64,000 nt of DNA from Comamonas sp. lk (GTDB lineage Bacteria > Pseudomonadota > Gammaproteobacteria > Burkholderiales > Burkholderiaceae_C). The notes under the pieces were generated by a model that was given only the letters and a program-made list of their open reading frames with translations, did not search any database and was not told where the DNA came from. Positions 9,861 to 18,506 of the stretch are shown piece after piece (position 1 is the stretch's first letter; every line of letters starts with the position of its first letter). The stretch covers positions 27,379 through 91,378 of the forward strand of contig CAMBFO010000001.1 in NCBI GenBank assembly GCA_945865675.1, given 5' to 3'. A program made the position numbers and the translations under genes.

Positions 9861-10238
9861 TCAGCCCCGCAGCCAGGGCCTGGGGCCACCCATGACGTGG
9901 AAATGCAGGTGGCGCACCTCCTGCCCGCCCTGGGCGCCGGTATTGGTTACCAGGCGAAAGCCCCCGTCCGGATAAGGGTTGCAGCCTTCCTGTGAGGCCA
10001 GCACCGGCACCAGGGCCATCATACGGCCCATCAGCGCCGCGTCACCCGGCCCGACCTGCGCCATAGACGGGATATGCAGCTTGGGAATGATCAGAAAGTG
10101 CACCGGCGCCCAGGGGGCTATGTCGTGAAAGGCATAAAAATCATCGTCCTCATACACGGCGCGCGAGGGAATCTGCTTGGCGACGATTTTGCAAAACAGG
10201 CAGTTGGGGTCGTGGGCGGTGTGCGAATGGGTGGCCAT
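9861..10238 (-). CDS. hinT: HIT-family histidine triad protein
   Basis: CLFCKIVAKQIPSRAVYEDD...HLHFHVMGG histidine triad. Confidence 0.9.
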   Translation of the reverse strand: MATHSHTAHDPNCLFCKIVAKQIPSRAVYEDDDFYAFHDIAPWAPVHFLIIPKLHIPSMAQVGPGDAALMGRMMALVPVLASQEGCNPYPDGGFRLVTNTGAQGGQEVRHLHFHVMGGPRPWLRG

Positions 10239-10297
10239 GGCGGGGATGCAAAACAATGCGGTTGTTGGACCGCACTATATTAAATCAGGGCTTTAAG

Positions 10298-10684
10298 TCA
10301 GGGCTCTTGGGCTTCGCGTTGCAGGGCTTTGCGCAGGGCTTTTTCTTCGATACCGCTAATGCCTTCGCGCCGGCGCAGCTCGGCGATCACGTCCGACGGG
10401 TGTAAACCGTAATGGGCTAGCGCCACCAGGCAGTGGAACCACAGATCCGCCACCTCGCCCACCAGCTTGGTTTTGTCACCGCCGTGGTCCACGTCTTTGG
10501 CGGCCATCACTACTTCGGTGGCCTCCTCGCCAATTTTTTTCAAAAAAGCGTCTGGACCCTTATGAAAAAGGCGGGCGACGTAGCTGGTCTGCGGGTCGCC
10601 ACCGTGTGCGACTTTGCGGCTTTCGATGATGGCGGCTAATTGGGCCAGCGCGTCTTGTGAAATTTCTTTGTCCGAACTGTCCAT
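10298..10684 (-). CDS. hisE: Phosphoribosyl-ATP diphosphatase
   Basis: [12 protein letters not shown]...[18 protein letters not shown]. Confidence 0.93.
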   Translation of the reverse strand: MDSSDKEISQDALAQLAAIIESRKVAHGGDPQTSYVARLFHKGPDAFLKKIGEEATEVVMAAKDVDHGGDKTKLVGEVADLWFHCLVALAHYGLHPSDVIAELRRREGISGIEEKALRKALQREAQEP

Positions 10685-11083
10685 TTAATTGCCTTTGGGG
10701 TAAATCGTTGCAGGATCTTTGAGCACCGGTTCCACCGGCTGCCATTGCCCGTTTTGCAGCATGCTAAAAAAACAACTGTGGCGCCCGGTGTGGCAGGCAA
10801 TGCCAGGATCGTGGCCTTGTTGGGTGACAGTCAGCAGCACCACGTCAGCATCGCAATCTATACGAATCTCGTGCACCAACTGCACATGGCCGGATTCTTC
10901 GCCCTTGTGCCACAACTTGTTGCGCGAGCGGCTGAAATACACCGCACGGCCCAGCTCCACCGTTTTTTGCAGCGCCTGCCGGTTCATCCAGGCAAACATC
11001 AGAACGTCCTTGCTCCCCTGCTCCTGGGCAATAACAGGCACCAGGCCCTGGGCGTCCCATGTGATAGCGTCTAAATAAGTCAT
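10685..11083 (-). CDS. hisI: Phosphoribosyl-AMP cyclohydrolase
   Basis: [26 protein letters not shown]...[17 protein letters not shown]...[10 protein letters not shown]. Confidence 0.95.
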   Translation of the reverse strand: MTYLDAITWDAQGLVPVIAQEQGSKDVLMFAWMNRQALQKTVELGRAVYFSRSRNKLWHKGEESGHVQLVHEIRIDCDADVVLLTVTQQGHDPGIACHTGRHSCFFSMLQNGQWQPVEPVLKDPATIYPKGN

Positions 11084-11281
11084 AAGGGGGGATGTTAAGG
11101 GCTGTTGTTCATCGGCTGCAGGCCTAGGCCATGGCCCGCTTCACCGCATCAAGGTCTGGCAATCGAACCTGTAATGCCACACCAATCGGGCAGCATCGCA
11201 TTTGATTAGGCAGGTGGGAAATAGATGGGTTAAGCCCATTCATTGGCGCCTCGTACAGCAGCGCTAATTATTTCATTCGCG

Positions 11282-11734
11282 CTATTTCGACCTGCGCGAC
11301 GACCAGTGAATTGAACGGATAACCCAGCCAGTAGGGTTTCTTGTGAGGACCATTAGCTCGGCACCAACCAGATTTACCGCCTTGGACTCGTAGGTGCCTT
11401 GCGTTACGCTCGTTGAAATTGCCCAGGCAACATCTCCACTCAGGGTCACGTCAATTTTGCTCTGGCGGGTGGGCACGGCCTGCGCAAACTTGATATCCGC
11501 CTGGAGGTGGTGTTCAAGGTATTCTTTTCTGGATTCACGATCGCCGCTCTCGAGGATCACCGCATCCGGCGCAAGGAGCCTAGAAACCGCCTGCGTGTCT
11601 GCCGCCAAAAGCGCAGCATGGTAGTTGCGAACTACCGCCGCAACTGCTGTAGCCTCGGAATCCCCACTCTGCGCTTGCGCCAGACATGTTGATGTCAGAA
11701 AGAGAAGGGCCACGATGCGGGGGATGTGAATCAT
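11282..11734 (-). CDS. NTF2-like / DUF4440 family secreted protein (putative cassette gene)
   Basis: Signal peptide then AVVRNYHAALLAADTQAVSRLLAPDAVILESGDRESRKEYLEHH, SnoaL/DUF4440-like. Confidence 0.75.
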   Translation of the reverse strand: MIHIPRIVALLFLTSTCLAQAQSGDSEATAVAAVVRNYHAALLAADTQAVSRLLAPDAVILESGDRESRKEYLEHHLQADIKFAQAVPTRQSKIDVTLSGDVAWAISTSVTQGTYESKAVNLVGAELMVLTRNPTGWVIRSIHWSSRRSK

Positions 11735-11827
11735 TGACGTACTTCTAAAGGAATAGATCTCCGCAGCCTAATGTGGGACCTGGGAGGACTGGTTAATCCA
11801 CATTATGGGGTGGCACTGCAACGCGCT

Positions 11828-11895
11828 GACTAAAGCTGGAAGTGAGACGTGCCTGGTGACCTGCCCTTGGGCCTCTCCTCGACAAGGGGTTAGGC
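11828..11895 (-). repeat. Candidate attC-like site 4 (degenerate)
   Basis: Minus strand GCCTAACCCCTTGTCGAGGAG...CACTTCCAGCTTTAGTC; GCCTAAC contains the stop codon of the GNAT gene; 3' box TTTAGTC is degenerate. Confidence 0.45.
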
Positions 11896-12423
11896 CGCAT
11901 TCGCCGCAGCCAGGGCTGGCTTGACCAGAACCAGTTCGTCAGGCTCGTCTCGATGCTGGGCTGCCTGTTCGTTGCTGGCTGGGACAAAGCCCAGCTTGCG
12001 CAACAGAGCCTCCGAACGATAGTTACGTGCCTTCAGAACCGCGATGAAGGTTGCGACACCGTACTGATCGCGAAGCTCTTGGAGCACCGCCCGAACGGCG
12101 CTGCTTCCGATGCCTTGGCGCCAGTATTGACTATGGAGTTCGTACGCGACGTAAGCAGAACCGTCTTGAAATACCGTGGCTTGCACGTAGCCGGCCAGCT
12201 TACCGACTGGAAGACGAATGACCCAGTTGAGCCACTGTTGCGTCCCGTCGCTTGAGCCCCGACTTTCAAGGCCTGCGAAGCGCTTCCTCAGCCACTCTTC
12301 GTCGATCGGTGGTGCGTTCTCGAACTCGTAGATGGCCGGATCGCTCAGCACGGTGAACATCTCCTGCGCGTGCGCAGCGAGTTGGGGTTCTAGGACAAAG
12401 GGCGGTGCGGCTAGGGTTCGCAT
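11890..12423 (-). CDS. GNAT-family N-acetyltransferase (putative cassette gene)
   Basis: MRTLAAPPFVLEPQLAAHA...YELHSQYWRQGIGSSAVRAVLQELRDQYG...ARNYRSEALLRKLGFV. Confidence 0.85.
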   Translation of the reverse strand: MRTLAAPPFVLEPQLAAHAQEMFTVLSDPAIYEFENAPPIDEEWLRKRFAGLESRGSSDGTQQWLNWVIRLPVGKLAGYVQATVFQDGSAYVAYELHSQYWRQGIGSSAVRAVLQELRDQYGVATFIAVLKARNYRSEALLRKLGFVPASNEQAAQHRDEPDELVLVKPALAAANAA

Positions 12424-12426
12424 AGG

Positions 12427-12537
12427 GCCTAAGTTTGAAGGTGAGGCGCCGAAGCCAGTTGGCCGCTCGGAGCTGAAAATATACAGGCAGCGTAGCGCGG
12501 CCAGTTGACGGCGGACCACTCAAGCGACCGGTCAGAC
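12427..12537 (-). repeat. Candidate attC-like site 3 (degenerate core)
   Basis: Minus strand GTCTGACCGGTCGCTTGAGTGG...GGCGCCTCACCTTCAAACTTAGGC; internal GGCCGC/GCGGCC inverted repeat; next ATG 4 nt after the 3' box. Confidence 0.55.
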
Positions 12538-12567
12538 CGCGGCCTGGATTGGCTTCTGTTTCGCAAA

Positions 12568-12780
12568 CTAGGAACTCGCCCTAAGCAAGCGGCGGTAAAC
12601 CGCAGGAGCAAGCCACCACGAGACGGGGCCAAGAAACCCGGCGGAGACCACTGCGGCGGCAATGAACGAATGGTTGAGGATGCCCGCAAGAACTATCAAG
12701 ATCAGGCCCTCGACGGCGGCACATACGCACACCGTTTGAAGCGCTGCAGTGAAGCGGGGATTTTGTTCAAAGTAAGTCAT
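12568..12780 (-). CDS. Small membrane protein, 70 aa (putative cassette gene)
   Basis: MTYFEQNPRFTAALQTVCVCAAVEGLILIVLAGILNHSFIAAAVVSAGFLGPVSWWLAPAVYRRLLRASS, two hydrophobic spans, ATG directly after attC-like site 2. Confidence 0.6.
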   Translation of the reverse strand: MTYFEQNPRFTAALQTVCVCAAVEGLILIVLAGILNHSFIAAAVVSAGFLGPVSWWLAPAVYRRLLRASS

Positions 12781-12782
12781 AG

Positions 12783-12898
12783 GCGGCATAACGTCGTAGT
12801 TCCGACACGAGTGGCGACTGGGCGCGGAAGGCAAGAATGAAATGAAGGCTTGGAGCGGCCAGCCGTTGCAAGCCGGATCGAACGCGAGGTTATGCCGC
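12783..12898 (-). repeat. Putative integron attC site 2 (best example)
   Basis: Perfect 10 bp inverted ends GCGGCATAAC / GTTATGCCGC; adjacent partly complementary L-box-like CTCGCGTTCGATCCGG vs GTCGTAGTTCCGACACGAG; about 116 bp. Confidence 0.75.
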
Positions 12899-12949
12899 AC
12901 GAGCGTAGTTCCAAGCTAAGAAGTCAAAACTAGCGGCAAGATACGCATA

Positions 12950-13120
12950 TCAGGCTCGGAACAGCGTACCAAAGACCGCAATGCCGATCGCTGTGACCCA
13001 GAACACAAGTTCGACGATCGATAGCTTCCAAATCGCCCGCAGTGACAAGAGGCGATTTGCAATCCTCTCTCTATGGGAGGCCTCGGGCTTGCAGGGCATG
13101 TCTGGCTCTTTGCTTTGCAT
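12950..13120 (-). CDS. Tiny membrane protein, 56 aa (putative cassette gene)
   Basis: MQSKEPDMPCKPEASHRERIANRLLSLRAIWKLSIVELVFWVTAIGIAVFGTLFRA with AAAGGAG upstream; one TM. Confidence 0.55.
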   Translation of the reverse strand: MQSKEPDMPCKPEASHRERIANRLLSLRAIWKLSIVELVFWVTAIGIAVFGTLFRA

Positions 13121-13158
13121 CAAAACTCCTTTGCCGAACCCGTACTTATTCTTTCTTG

Positions 13159-13313
13159 CCGCATAACGTTGAAACACGTGAATGATCTGCATTTTTTTCA
13201 GGCACAAATGCTCCACAAAACTCGGCACCCCTTATTTGCAGTCCACTCGTCCGTCTAACCAAGAGCGCGCTGCTTGATCGAGTGCTTAAGGTCACTGGGG
13301 AGCGCTTATGCGG
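13159..13313 (-). repeat. Candidate attC-like site 1 (long)
   Basis: Inverted ends CCGCATAA (13159-13166) / TTATGCGG (13306-13313); minus-strand TTTCAACGTTATGCGG end resembles L'/R' boxes; extra GTTAGAC inside (13253-13259). Confidence 0.5.
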
Positions 13314-13374
13314 TGGCAGGGTGGTACTGCTCCGCTGTAGGGCGTTTGCAAACAGGCTCATCGGAGAAATATCC

Positions 13375-13743
13375 TCATGGAATAGTGCTGCTTGTGCTGT
13401 GCAGCATCTTTAAACCAACGATTCCTGCAACGATGGCGAAGATACAAACAATACGACCTGCGGAAGCGGGCTCATTGAAAAAAACTATACCTAAAATGGC
13501 TGCGCCTACAGCACCGATTCCTGTCCACACCGCGTAAGCAGTGCCAAGCGGAAGCGACTGCATCGCCATTCCGAGTAGCCAGAAGCTCAACCATGCGGCA
13601 ATGAAGGTAATGCCAGTGTATAGATGTTTGGTATAGCCGTCCGAGGCCTTCATGCTACAGGACCAAACGACCTCCAATACTCCCGCTATAAGCAGAAGGA
13701 TCCAAGCGGTGGTTGCGGTAGAAATTGACAGCATGGCAATCAC
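13375..13743 (-). CDS. SMR-family small multidrug/guanidinium exporter (SugE/Gdx-like)
   Basis: WILLLIAGVLEVVWSCSMKASDGYTKH...SLPLGTAYAVWTGIGAVGAAILGIVFFNEPAS. Confidence 0.9.
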   Translation of the reverse strand: MIAMLSISTATTAWILLLIAGVLEVVWSCSMKASDGYTKHLYTGITFIAAWLSFWLLGMAMQSLPLGTAYAVWTGIGAVGAAILGIVFFNEPASAGRIVCIFAIVAGIVGLKMLHSTSSTIP

Positions 13744-13800
13744 ATCCTTTCGTTGAGGAGAAGAAAAAGCTTTGCAGGGAGGCCCTATGCATAAATAAGG

Positions 13801-14358
13801 TCACGCGACGGGCCGTTGCCAAGGGGCACGCTCTTTGAACCCTGCCAAACGGAAAGCACTGACCATGGGGTGATTGTTCGTACCGGTATCGCAGAACAGC
13901 CTCCAGCAGTTTGCAAGTTGGCTGGTGCGGACGGCCTCTTCCAGTAGTTCTTGGCCGTAACCGCGGCCTCGATAGGCTGGTAGCAAGCCCATGTAGAAGA
14001 TCGTCGCTTCCGGACGTCCGTCCTTCCAGGTCTCGTCTCCCTTGAATAGTACCGACAGTACAAATCCAACCCTGTTACTTTCTGCGTCCTTGGCTACTTG
14101 CCACCAGCCAGGCGGCATGTCGAAATATTGCGGCGCCATGGTGATGAGTTCGCTTGCCGCTTGATTTTGCCCGTTTTGTGAAACCGCGTAAATATCTGAC
14201 TCATCCAAGGAACTTGCCATCGTCTGCGCCACGGCAAACGTCAGCCACTCGCCATCAGCTACCCCATAGCTCAGACGTGAGCTAGCCTTGGGCGCCGGAC
14301 ACCCCTCTTCCCAGACAAAGGGAGTTTTCCAGTAGTGACCAGACCGAAGATCTTCCAT
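13801..14358 (-). CDS. GNAT-family N-acetyltransferase
   Basis: GLLPAYRGRGYGQELLEEAVRTSQLANCWRLFCDTGTNNHPMVSAFRLAGFKERAPW; acetyl-CoA binding R-G-x-G-Y-G. Confidence 0.85.
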   Translation of the reverse strand: MEDLRSGHYWKTPFVWEEGCPAPKASSRLSYGVADGEWLTFAVAQTMASSLDESDIYAVSQNGQNQAASELITMAPQYFDMPPGWWQVAKDAESNRVGFVLSVLFKGDETWKDGRPEATIFYMGLLPAYRGRGYGQELLEEAVRTSQLANCWRLFCDTGTNNHPMVSAFRLAGFKERAPWQRPVA

Positions 14359-14661
14359 GTGAGCCTTACATCAATATTTTTATAAAATGTACTATATACT
14401 GAAAATTAATAATAGTTTCTAATTAACTTTGCCCGGCGTATTGAAGCAGGCTGCTTGTGAGGCTTTTTTTCATCCCGGAAGTTCGCCCAGGTTGTGTCCC
14501 GCGTATGTTCACCTTGGTGACGCGAGCCACGTACATCGCGTGATGTTTTCGGCCTAGTTGCTTGAGTATGCTTACTTGAGCGGTTGATTTTTTAATCTTC
14601 GAACGTTTCGCAGCCCTGCCGCTTTAGGATTCGTTCGAACATAGGGCGAAAAGTTCGTTGA

Positions 14662-15462
14662 TTACAACCTAACCGGAATCCCCCGCTCCCGCATCCTCGC
14701 CTTCGCCTGCCCTACGGTGTACTCACCGTAGTGGAAGATGCTGGCGGCCAGGACGGCATCAGCACCGCCTTGTTGGATGCCGTCGGCCAGGTGGTCCAGG
14801 TTGCCCACACCGCCCGATGCGATGACGGGCACGGGTACAGCGTCGCTGACTGCGCGGGTCAGCGCCAGATCAAAGCCGCTTTTGGTGCCGTCGCGGTCCA
14901 TGCTGGTGAGCAATATTTCTCCCGCGCCGTAGTCCGCCATTTGCGTGGCCCAAGCCACCGCGTCCAGGCCCACGTTTTTGCGGCCGCCGTGGCTGTACAC
15001 GTCCCAGCCCGGGCCAATAGGTAAACCATTCGCGCCGATGCGTTGCTCGTCTTCTGCGCTGCGGCGTTTGGCGTCGATAGCCACCACGATGCATTGCGCG
15101 CCGTACTTGGCCGAGGCGTCGCGGATGACTTGCGGGTTGGCAATGGCCGCCGAGTTAAAGCTGGTTTTGTCGGCCCCGGCGTTGAGCAATCTGCGCACGT
15201 CTTCGACGGTGCGCACACCGCCGCCCACGGTGAGCGGGATGAACACCTGGCTGGCCACGGCTTCGATGATGTGCAAGATCACATCGCGCCCGTCGCTGGT
15301 GGCGGTGATGTCCAAGAAAGTCAGCTCATCCGCGCCTTGCTCGTTGTAGCGGGCCGCGATTTCTACCGGGTCTCCCGCGTCGCGCAGTTCGACAAAGTTC
15401 ACGCCCTTGACCACGCGGCCACCGGTCACATCCAGGCAAGGGATGATGCGTTTAGCCAGCAT
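14662..15462 (-). CDS. hisF: Imidazole glycerol phosphate synthase subunit HisF
   Basis: [34 protein letters not shown]. Confidence 0.96.
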   Translation of the reverse strand: MLAKRIIPCLDVTGGRVVKGVNFVELRDAGDPVEIAARYNEQGADELTFLDITATSDGRDVILHIIEAVASQVFIPLTVGGGVRTVEDVRRLLNAGADKTSFNSAAIANPQVIRDASAKYGAQCIVVAIDAKRRSAEDEQRIGANGLPIGPGWDVYSHGGRKNVGLDAVAWATQMADYGAGEILLTSMDRDGTKSGFDLALTRAVSDAVPVPVIASGGVGNLDHLADGIQQGGADAVLAASIFHYGEYTVGQAKARMRERGIPVRL

Positions 15463-15465
15463 GCT

Positions 15466-16344
15466 TCAAACCCCTAAAACGCGCAAACGCTGGCTGCCGC
15501 TCCAGTGACCGCCTGCCGCCACGGTAATAGGCTCGAACACTTGTGCCGCCTCCACGCACAGCATGCGTTCAAACGCGTCGGGCGTCATGTCAGGCATAAG
15601 AGCGCAGCCCGCTGCGCCAGGGTTCCACACCACGCAGTCTGCCCAGCCCGCGCTGTTGCTAATCTCCAAAGCACCAAGTGGGTCGTGTAAATGCATGGGC
15701 GCGGGCGGGGCGCTGTAGACCCGGTCAAACGGGCCCACGCATTGCAAACTGTCGGCAGCGCGCTGGTGCACGTCTGCGCGCGAATCCCATTCTTTTTGTC
15801 CGCCCAAACCGGATAGGCGCACTTGCGCAATATCGCTCACGGCCAGGTAGGAATGCAGCGCGCCGGTAAAGCGCAAAGCTTGCGTGCCCAGATTGCGCAC
15901 CTCCAGGGTTACGCAAAGTTGTTCTGGCAGCAAGTCCACGCGCAAGCGGGTTTCAAACTCGGCGGGCCAAATGGCGCGGGTGTTGTCATCTGCATTGAAG
16001 CCAAAGCACAAGCTGGCTGGTGACTCGCCCGCCTCTGCGTCCAGCAAGGCCCAGGGCAGATTGCGCACAAAACCATGTTTGGGTAAATCGCCGCGCTGGT
16101 TGAACTGCGGAAAGCAAATGGGGATGCCACCGCGAATCGCGGTGTGCCCGTCCCACACGGAATGGGGGCTGACGAACAGGCGCTCGCGCCCACCCTGGAG
16201 CCAAGAAATGACATGCGCGCCTTGCAGCGCCACCAGCACGCTGTCTCCATCGGCCAGCGTCAGGCGGTGGCAGGGCTGGCCTTGGAAAAGTTCTTCGCTG
16301 CGCGTGGCTAGGGCCGCGCCGGGCTCAGCCATTGCATTAGCCAT
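15466..16344 (-). CDS. D-hexose-6-phosphate mutarotase (aldose 1-epimerase family)
   Basis: [40 protein letters not shown]; inside his operon. Confidence 0.88.
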   Translation of the reverse strand: MANAMAEPGAALATRSEELFQGQPCHRLTLADGDSVLVALQGAHVISWLQGGRERLFVSPHSVWDGHTAIRGGIPICFPQFNQRGDLPKHGFVRNLPWALLDAEAGESPASLCFGFNADDNTRAIWPAEFETRLRVDLLPEQLCVTLEVRNLGTQALRFTGALHSYLAVSDIAQVRLSGLGGQKEWDSRADVHQRAADSLQCVGPFDRVYSAPPAPMHLHDPLGALEISNSAGWADCVVWNPGAAGCALMPDMTPDAFERMLCVEAAQVFEPITVAAGGHWSGSQRLRVLGV

Positions 16345-17077
16345 TGAGTTCGTCAGCGCGGGCTTGGCCGGCGGCAAAGTCCAGGTCGCCGGTGTAAATC
16401 GCGCGCCCGCAGATCACGCCCTCCACGCCTTCGTCTTCCACTTCGCACAGGGCTTCGATGTCGGCCATATTGGAGAGGCCCCCCGAGGCGATAACCGGAA
16501 TCGAGAGTGCTTGCGCCAGCGCCACGGTGGCCGGGATGTTGATGCCGGTGAGCATGCCGTCGCGGCCTATGTCGGTGTAGATGATGGATTCGACGCCGTA
16601 GTCTTCAAACTTTTTACCCAGATCGACTACATCGTGGCGGGTGAGTTTGCTCCAGCCGTCGGTGGCGACTTTGCCTTCTTTAGCGTCTAGGCCGACGATG
16701 ATGTGGCCGCCAAATGCGGTACAAGCATCTTGCAAAAAGCCGGGGTTTTTGACCGCGGCGGTGCCGATGATGACGTAGCGCAGGCCGGCGTCGAGATAGC
16801 GCTCAATCGTGTCCAGGTCGCGGATGCCGCCGCCGAGTTGCACATCGACTTCGCTACCGACTTCTTTGAGGATGCGACGAATGGCTGCCTCGTTTTTCGG
16901 GTGCCCGGCAAAGGCGCCGTTCAGGTCCACCAGATGCAAGCGCCTGGCGCCCTTGTCCACCCAGCTGCGCGCTATGGCGACCGGGTCTTCCCCGAAAGTG
17001 GTGGATTGATCCATATCGCCTTGTTGCAGGCGAACGCAGTGGCCGTCTTTGAGGTCAATAGCGGGGATAAGCAGCAT
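16337..17077 (-). CDS. hisA: ProFAR isomerase HisA
   Basis: [36 protein letters not shown]. Confidence 0.96.
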   Translation of the reverse strand: MLLIPAIDLKDGHCVRLQQGDMDQSTTFGEDPVAIARSWVDKGARRLHLVDLNGAFAGHPKNEAAIRRILKEVGSEVDVQLGGGIRDLDTIERYLDAGLRYVIIGTAAVKNPGFLQDACTAFGGHIIVGLDAKEGKVATDGWSKLTRHDVVDLGKKFEDYGVESIIYTDIGRDGMLTGINIPATVALAQALSIPVIASGGLSNMADIEALCEVEDEGVEGVICGRAIYTGDLDFAAGQARADELNG

Positions 17078-17165
17078 GGTGCAGTGGCGGTGGGTAGTAA
17101 AAATGAAAGGAAGGGATAAGAAAAACTAGGCGAACCATACACGCAAGCGGGCCAAATAGGGCCTT

Positions 17166-17822
17166 TCAAGGCTCCCAGCGCAGAAAATTGCGGTACAAGG
17201 CCAGGCCCTGGGCGGCGCTTTTTTCCGGGTGGAACTGCGTGGCGAAAATATTATCGCGGGCCAGTGCCGAGCAAAAACGCCCGCCGTAATCCGTCTGGCC
17301 AGCACAGTGCGCGGCGGTCTGCGGATCGGCGTAATAGCTGTGCACAAAATAAAAGTAACTGCCGTCGGGTACGCCCGCCCACACCGGGTGCGCGCCCTTT
17401 CCGTGATCGGCCTGCCAGACTTGGTTCCAACCCATTTGCGGTACTTTATAGCGACTGCCGTCGTCCTGCAAGCGCCCTTCTAGAAAAAATTTGCGCACCG
17501 TCCCGGGCATCAAGCCCAGGCCGGGCGTGTCCAATTCCTCGCTGTGGTCCAGCAGCATTTGCATACCCACGCACACACCCATGAGCGGTTTGTGCGCCGC
17601 AGCATGCAGCACCGCGGCCAGCATACCGCTGGCGCGCAGTTCGGCCATGCAGTCGCGCATACCTCCCTGGCCGGGCAGCACCACACGCTCGGCGTCCATG
17701 ACTTCTTGCGGGCTGCGTGCCCATATGGCTTGCACGCCTTCCTGCGCGGCGGCGTGCATGACCGCCTGGGTGACCGAGCGCAAATTACCCATGCCGTAAT
17801 CGACGATAGCAACGGATTTCAT
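17166..17822 (-). CDS. hisH: Imidazole glycerol phosphate synthase subunit HisH
   Basis: [17 protein letters not shown]...[10 protein letters not shown]...QFHPEKS. Confidence 0.96.
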   Translation of the reverse strand: MKSVAIVDYGMGNLRSVTQAVMHAAAQEGVQAIWARSPQEVMDAERVVLPGQGGMRDCMAELRASGMLAAVLHAAAHKPLMGVCVGMQMLLDHSEELDTPGLGLMPGTVRKFFLEGRLQDDGSRYKVPQMGWNQVWQADHGKGAHPVWAGVPDGSYFYFVHSYYADPQTAAHCAGQTDYGGRFCSALARDNIFATQFHPEKSAAQGLALYRNFLRWEP

Positions 17823-17858
17823 GGCGGGGTGGCGCAAGCCTCCGGGCGGGGTGTCACG

Positions 17859-18506
17859 TCAGAGCGAACCTTTGGTGGACGGGATGGTGCCAGCGGCGCG
17901 CGGGTCGCGCTCCACCGCCATGCGCAAAGCGCGGGCAAAGGCTTTGAACACGGTTTCGCACTGGTGGTGCGCGTTCTCGCCTTTGAGGTTGTCTATGTGC
18001 AGGGTGGCACCGGCATGGTTGACAAAGCCTTGGAAAAATTCGTGCGCCAACTGGCTGTCAAAGCCGCCGATCATGCCGCTCTTGAAAGGCACGTCCATTT
18101 CCAAACCGGGGCGGCCTGAGAGGTCGATGACCACGCGCGAGAGGGCTTCGTCCAGCGGTACATAGGCGTGGCCGTAGCGGCGTATGCCTTTTTTCTCGCC
18201 CAGCGCCTTGGCAAAAGCCTGGCCGAGGGTGATGCCTACATCTTCCACGGTATGGTGGCCGTCGATATGCAAATCGCCTTGGGCTTGGATGTCCAGGTCG
18301 ATCAAGCCGTGGCGGGCGATCTGGTCGAGCATATGGTCAAAAAAGCCGATACCCGTGGACAACTGGGCCTGGCCGCTACCGTCCAAATTCAGGGCGACCC
18401 GGATGCGGGTTTCGGCGGTGTTGCGTGTCACTTCGGCGCTGCGGGCGCTGCCCTCACCCGTAGGCTGGGGCAGCACGCTTACCAGGCTGGAAGCTGTGTC
18501 AGTCAT
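17859..18506 (-). CDS. hisB: Imidazoleglycerol-phosphate dehydratase
   Basis: [21 protein letters not shown]...[16 protein letters not shown]. Confidence 0.96.
   Translation of the reverse strand: MTDTASSLVSVLPQPTGEGSARSAEVTRNTAETRIRVALNLDGSGQAQLSTGIGFFDHMLDQIARHGLIDLDIQAQGDLHIDGHHTVEDVGITLGQAFAKALGEKKGIRRYGHAYVPLDEALSRVVIDLSGRPGLEMDVPFKSGMIGGFDSQLAHEFFQGFVNHAGATLHIDNLKGENAHHQCETVFKAFARALRMAVERDPRAAGTIPSTKGSL

Noticed and set aside
11114-11240. Possible fifth attC after the NTF2-like gene (minus strand GGGCTTAACCCATC ... GGCCTAGGCC)
   Set aside because: Only the first box resembles RYYYAAC; no credible complementary 3' box or L-box pairing.
13744-13800. Guanidine riboswitch upstream of the SMR/SugE-like gene
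   Set aside because: The 57 bp gap is too short and shows no motif that I recognise from ykkC/guanidine riboswitch classes.
11090-14661. Complete mobile integron with integrase
   Set aside because: No tyrosine recombinase/IntI-like ORF on either strand in or near the insert; hence described as integrase-less.
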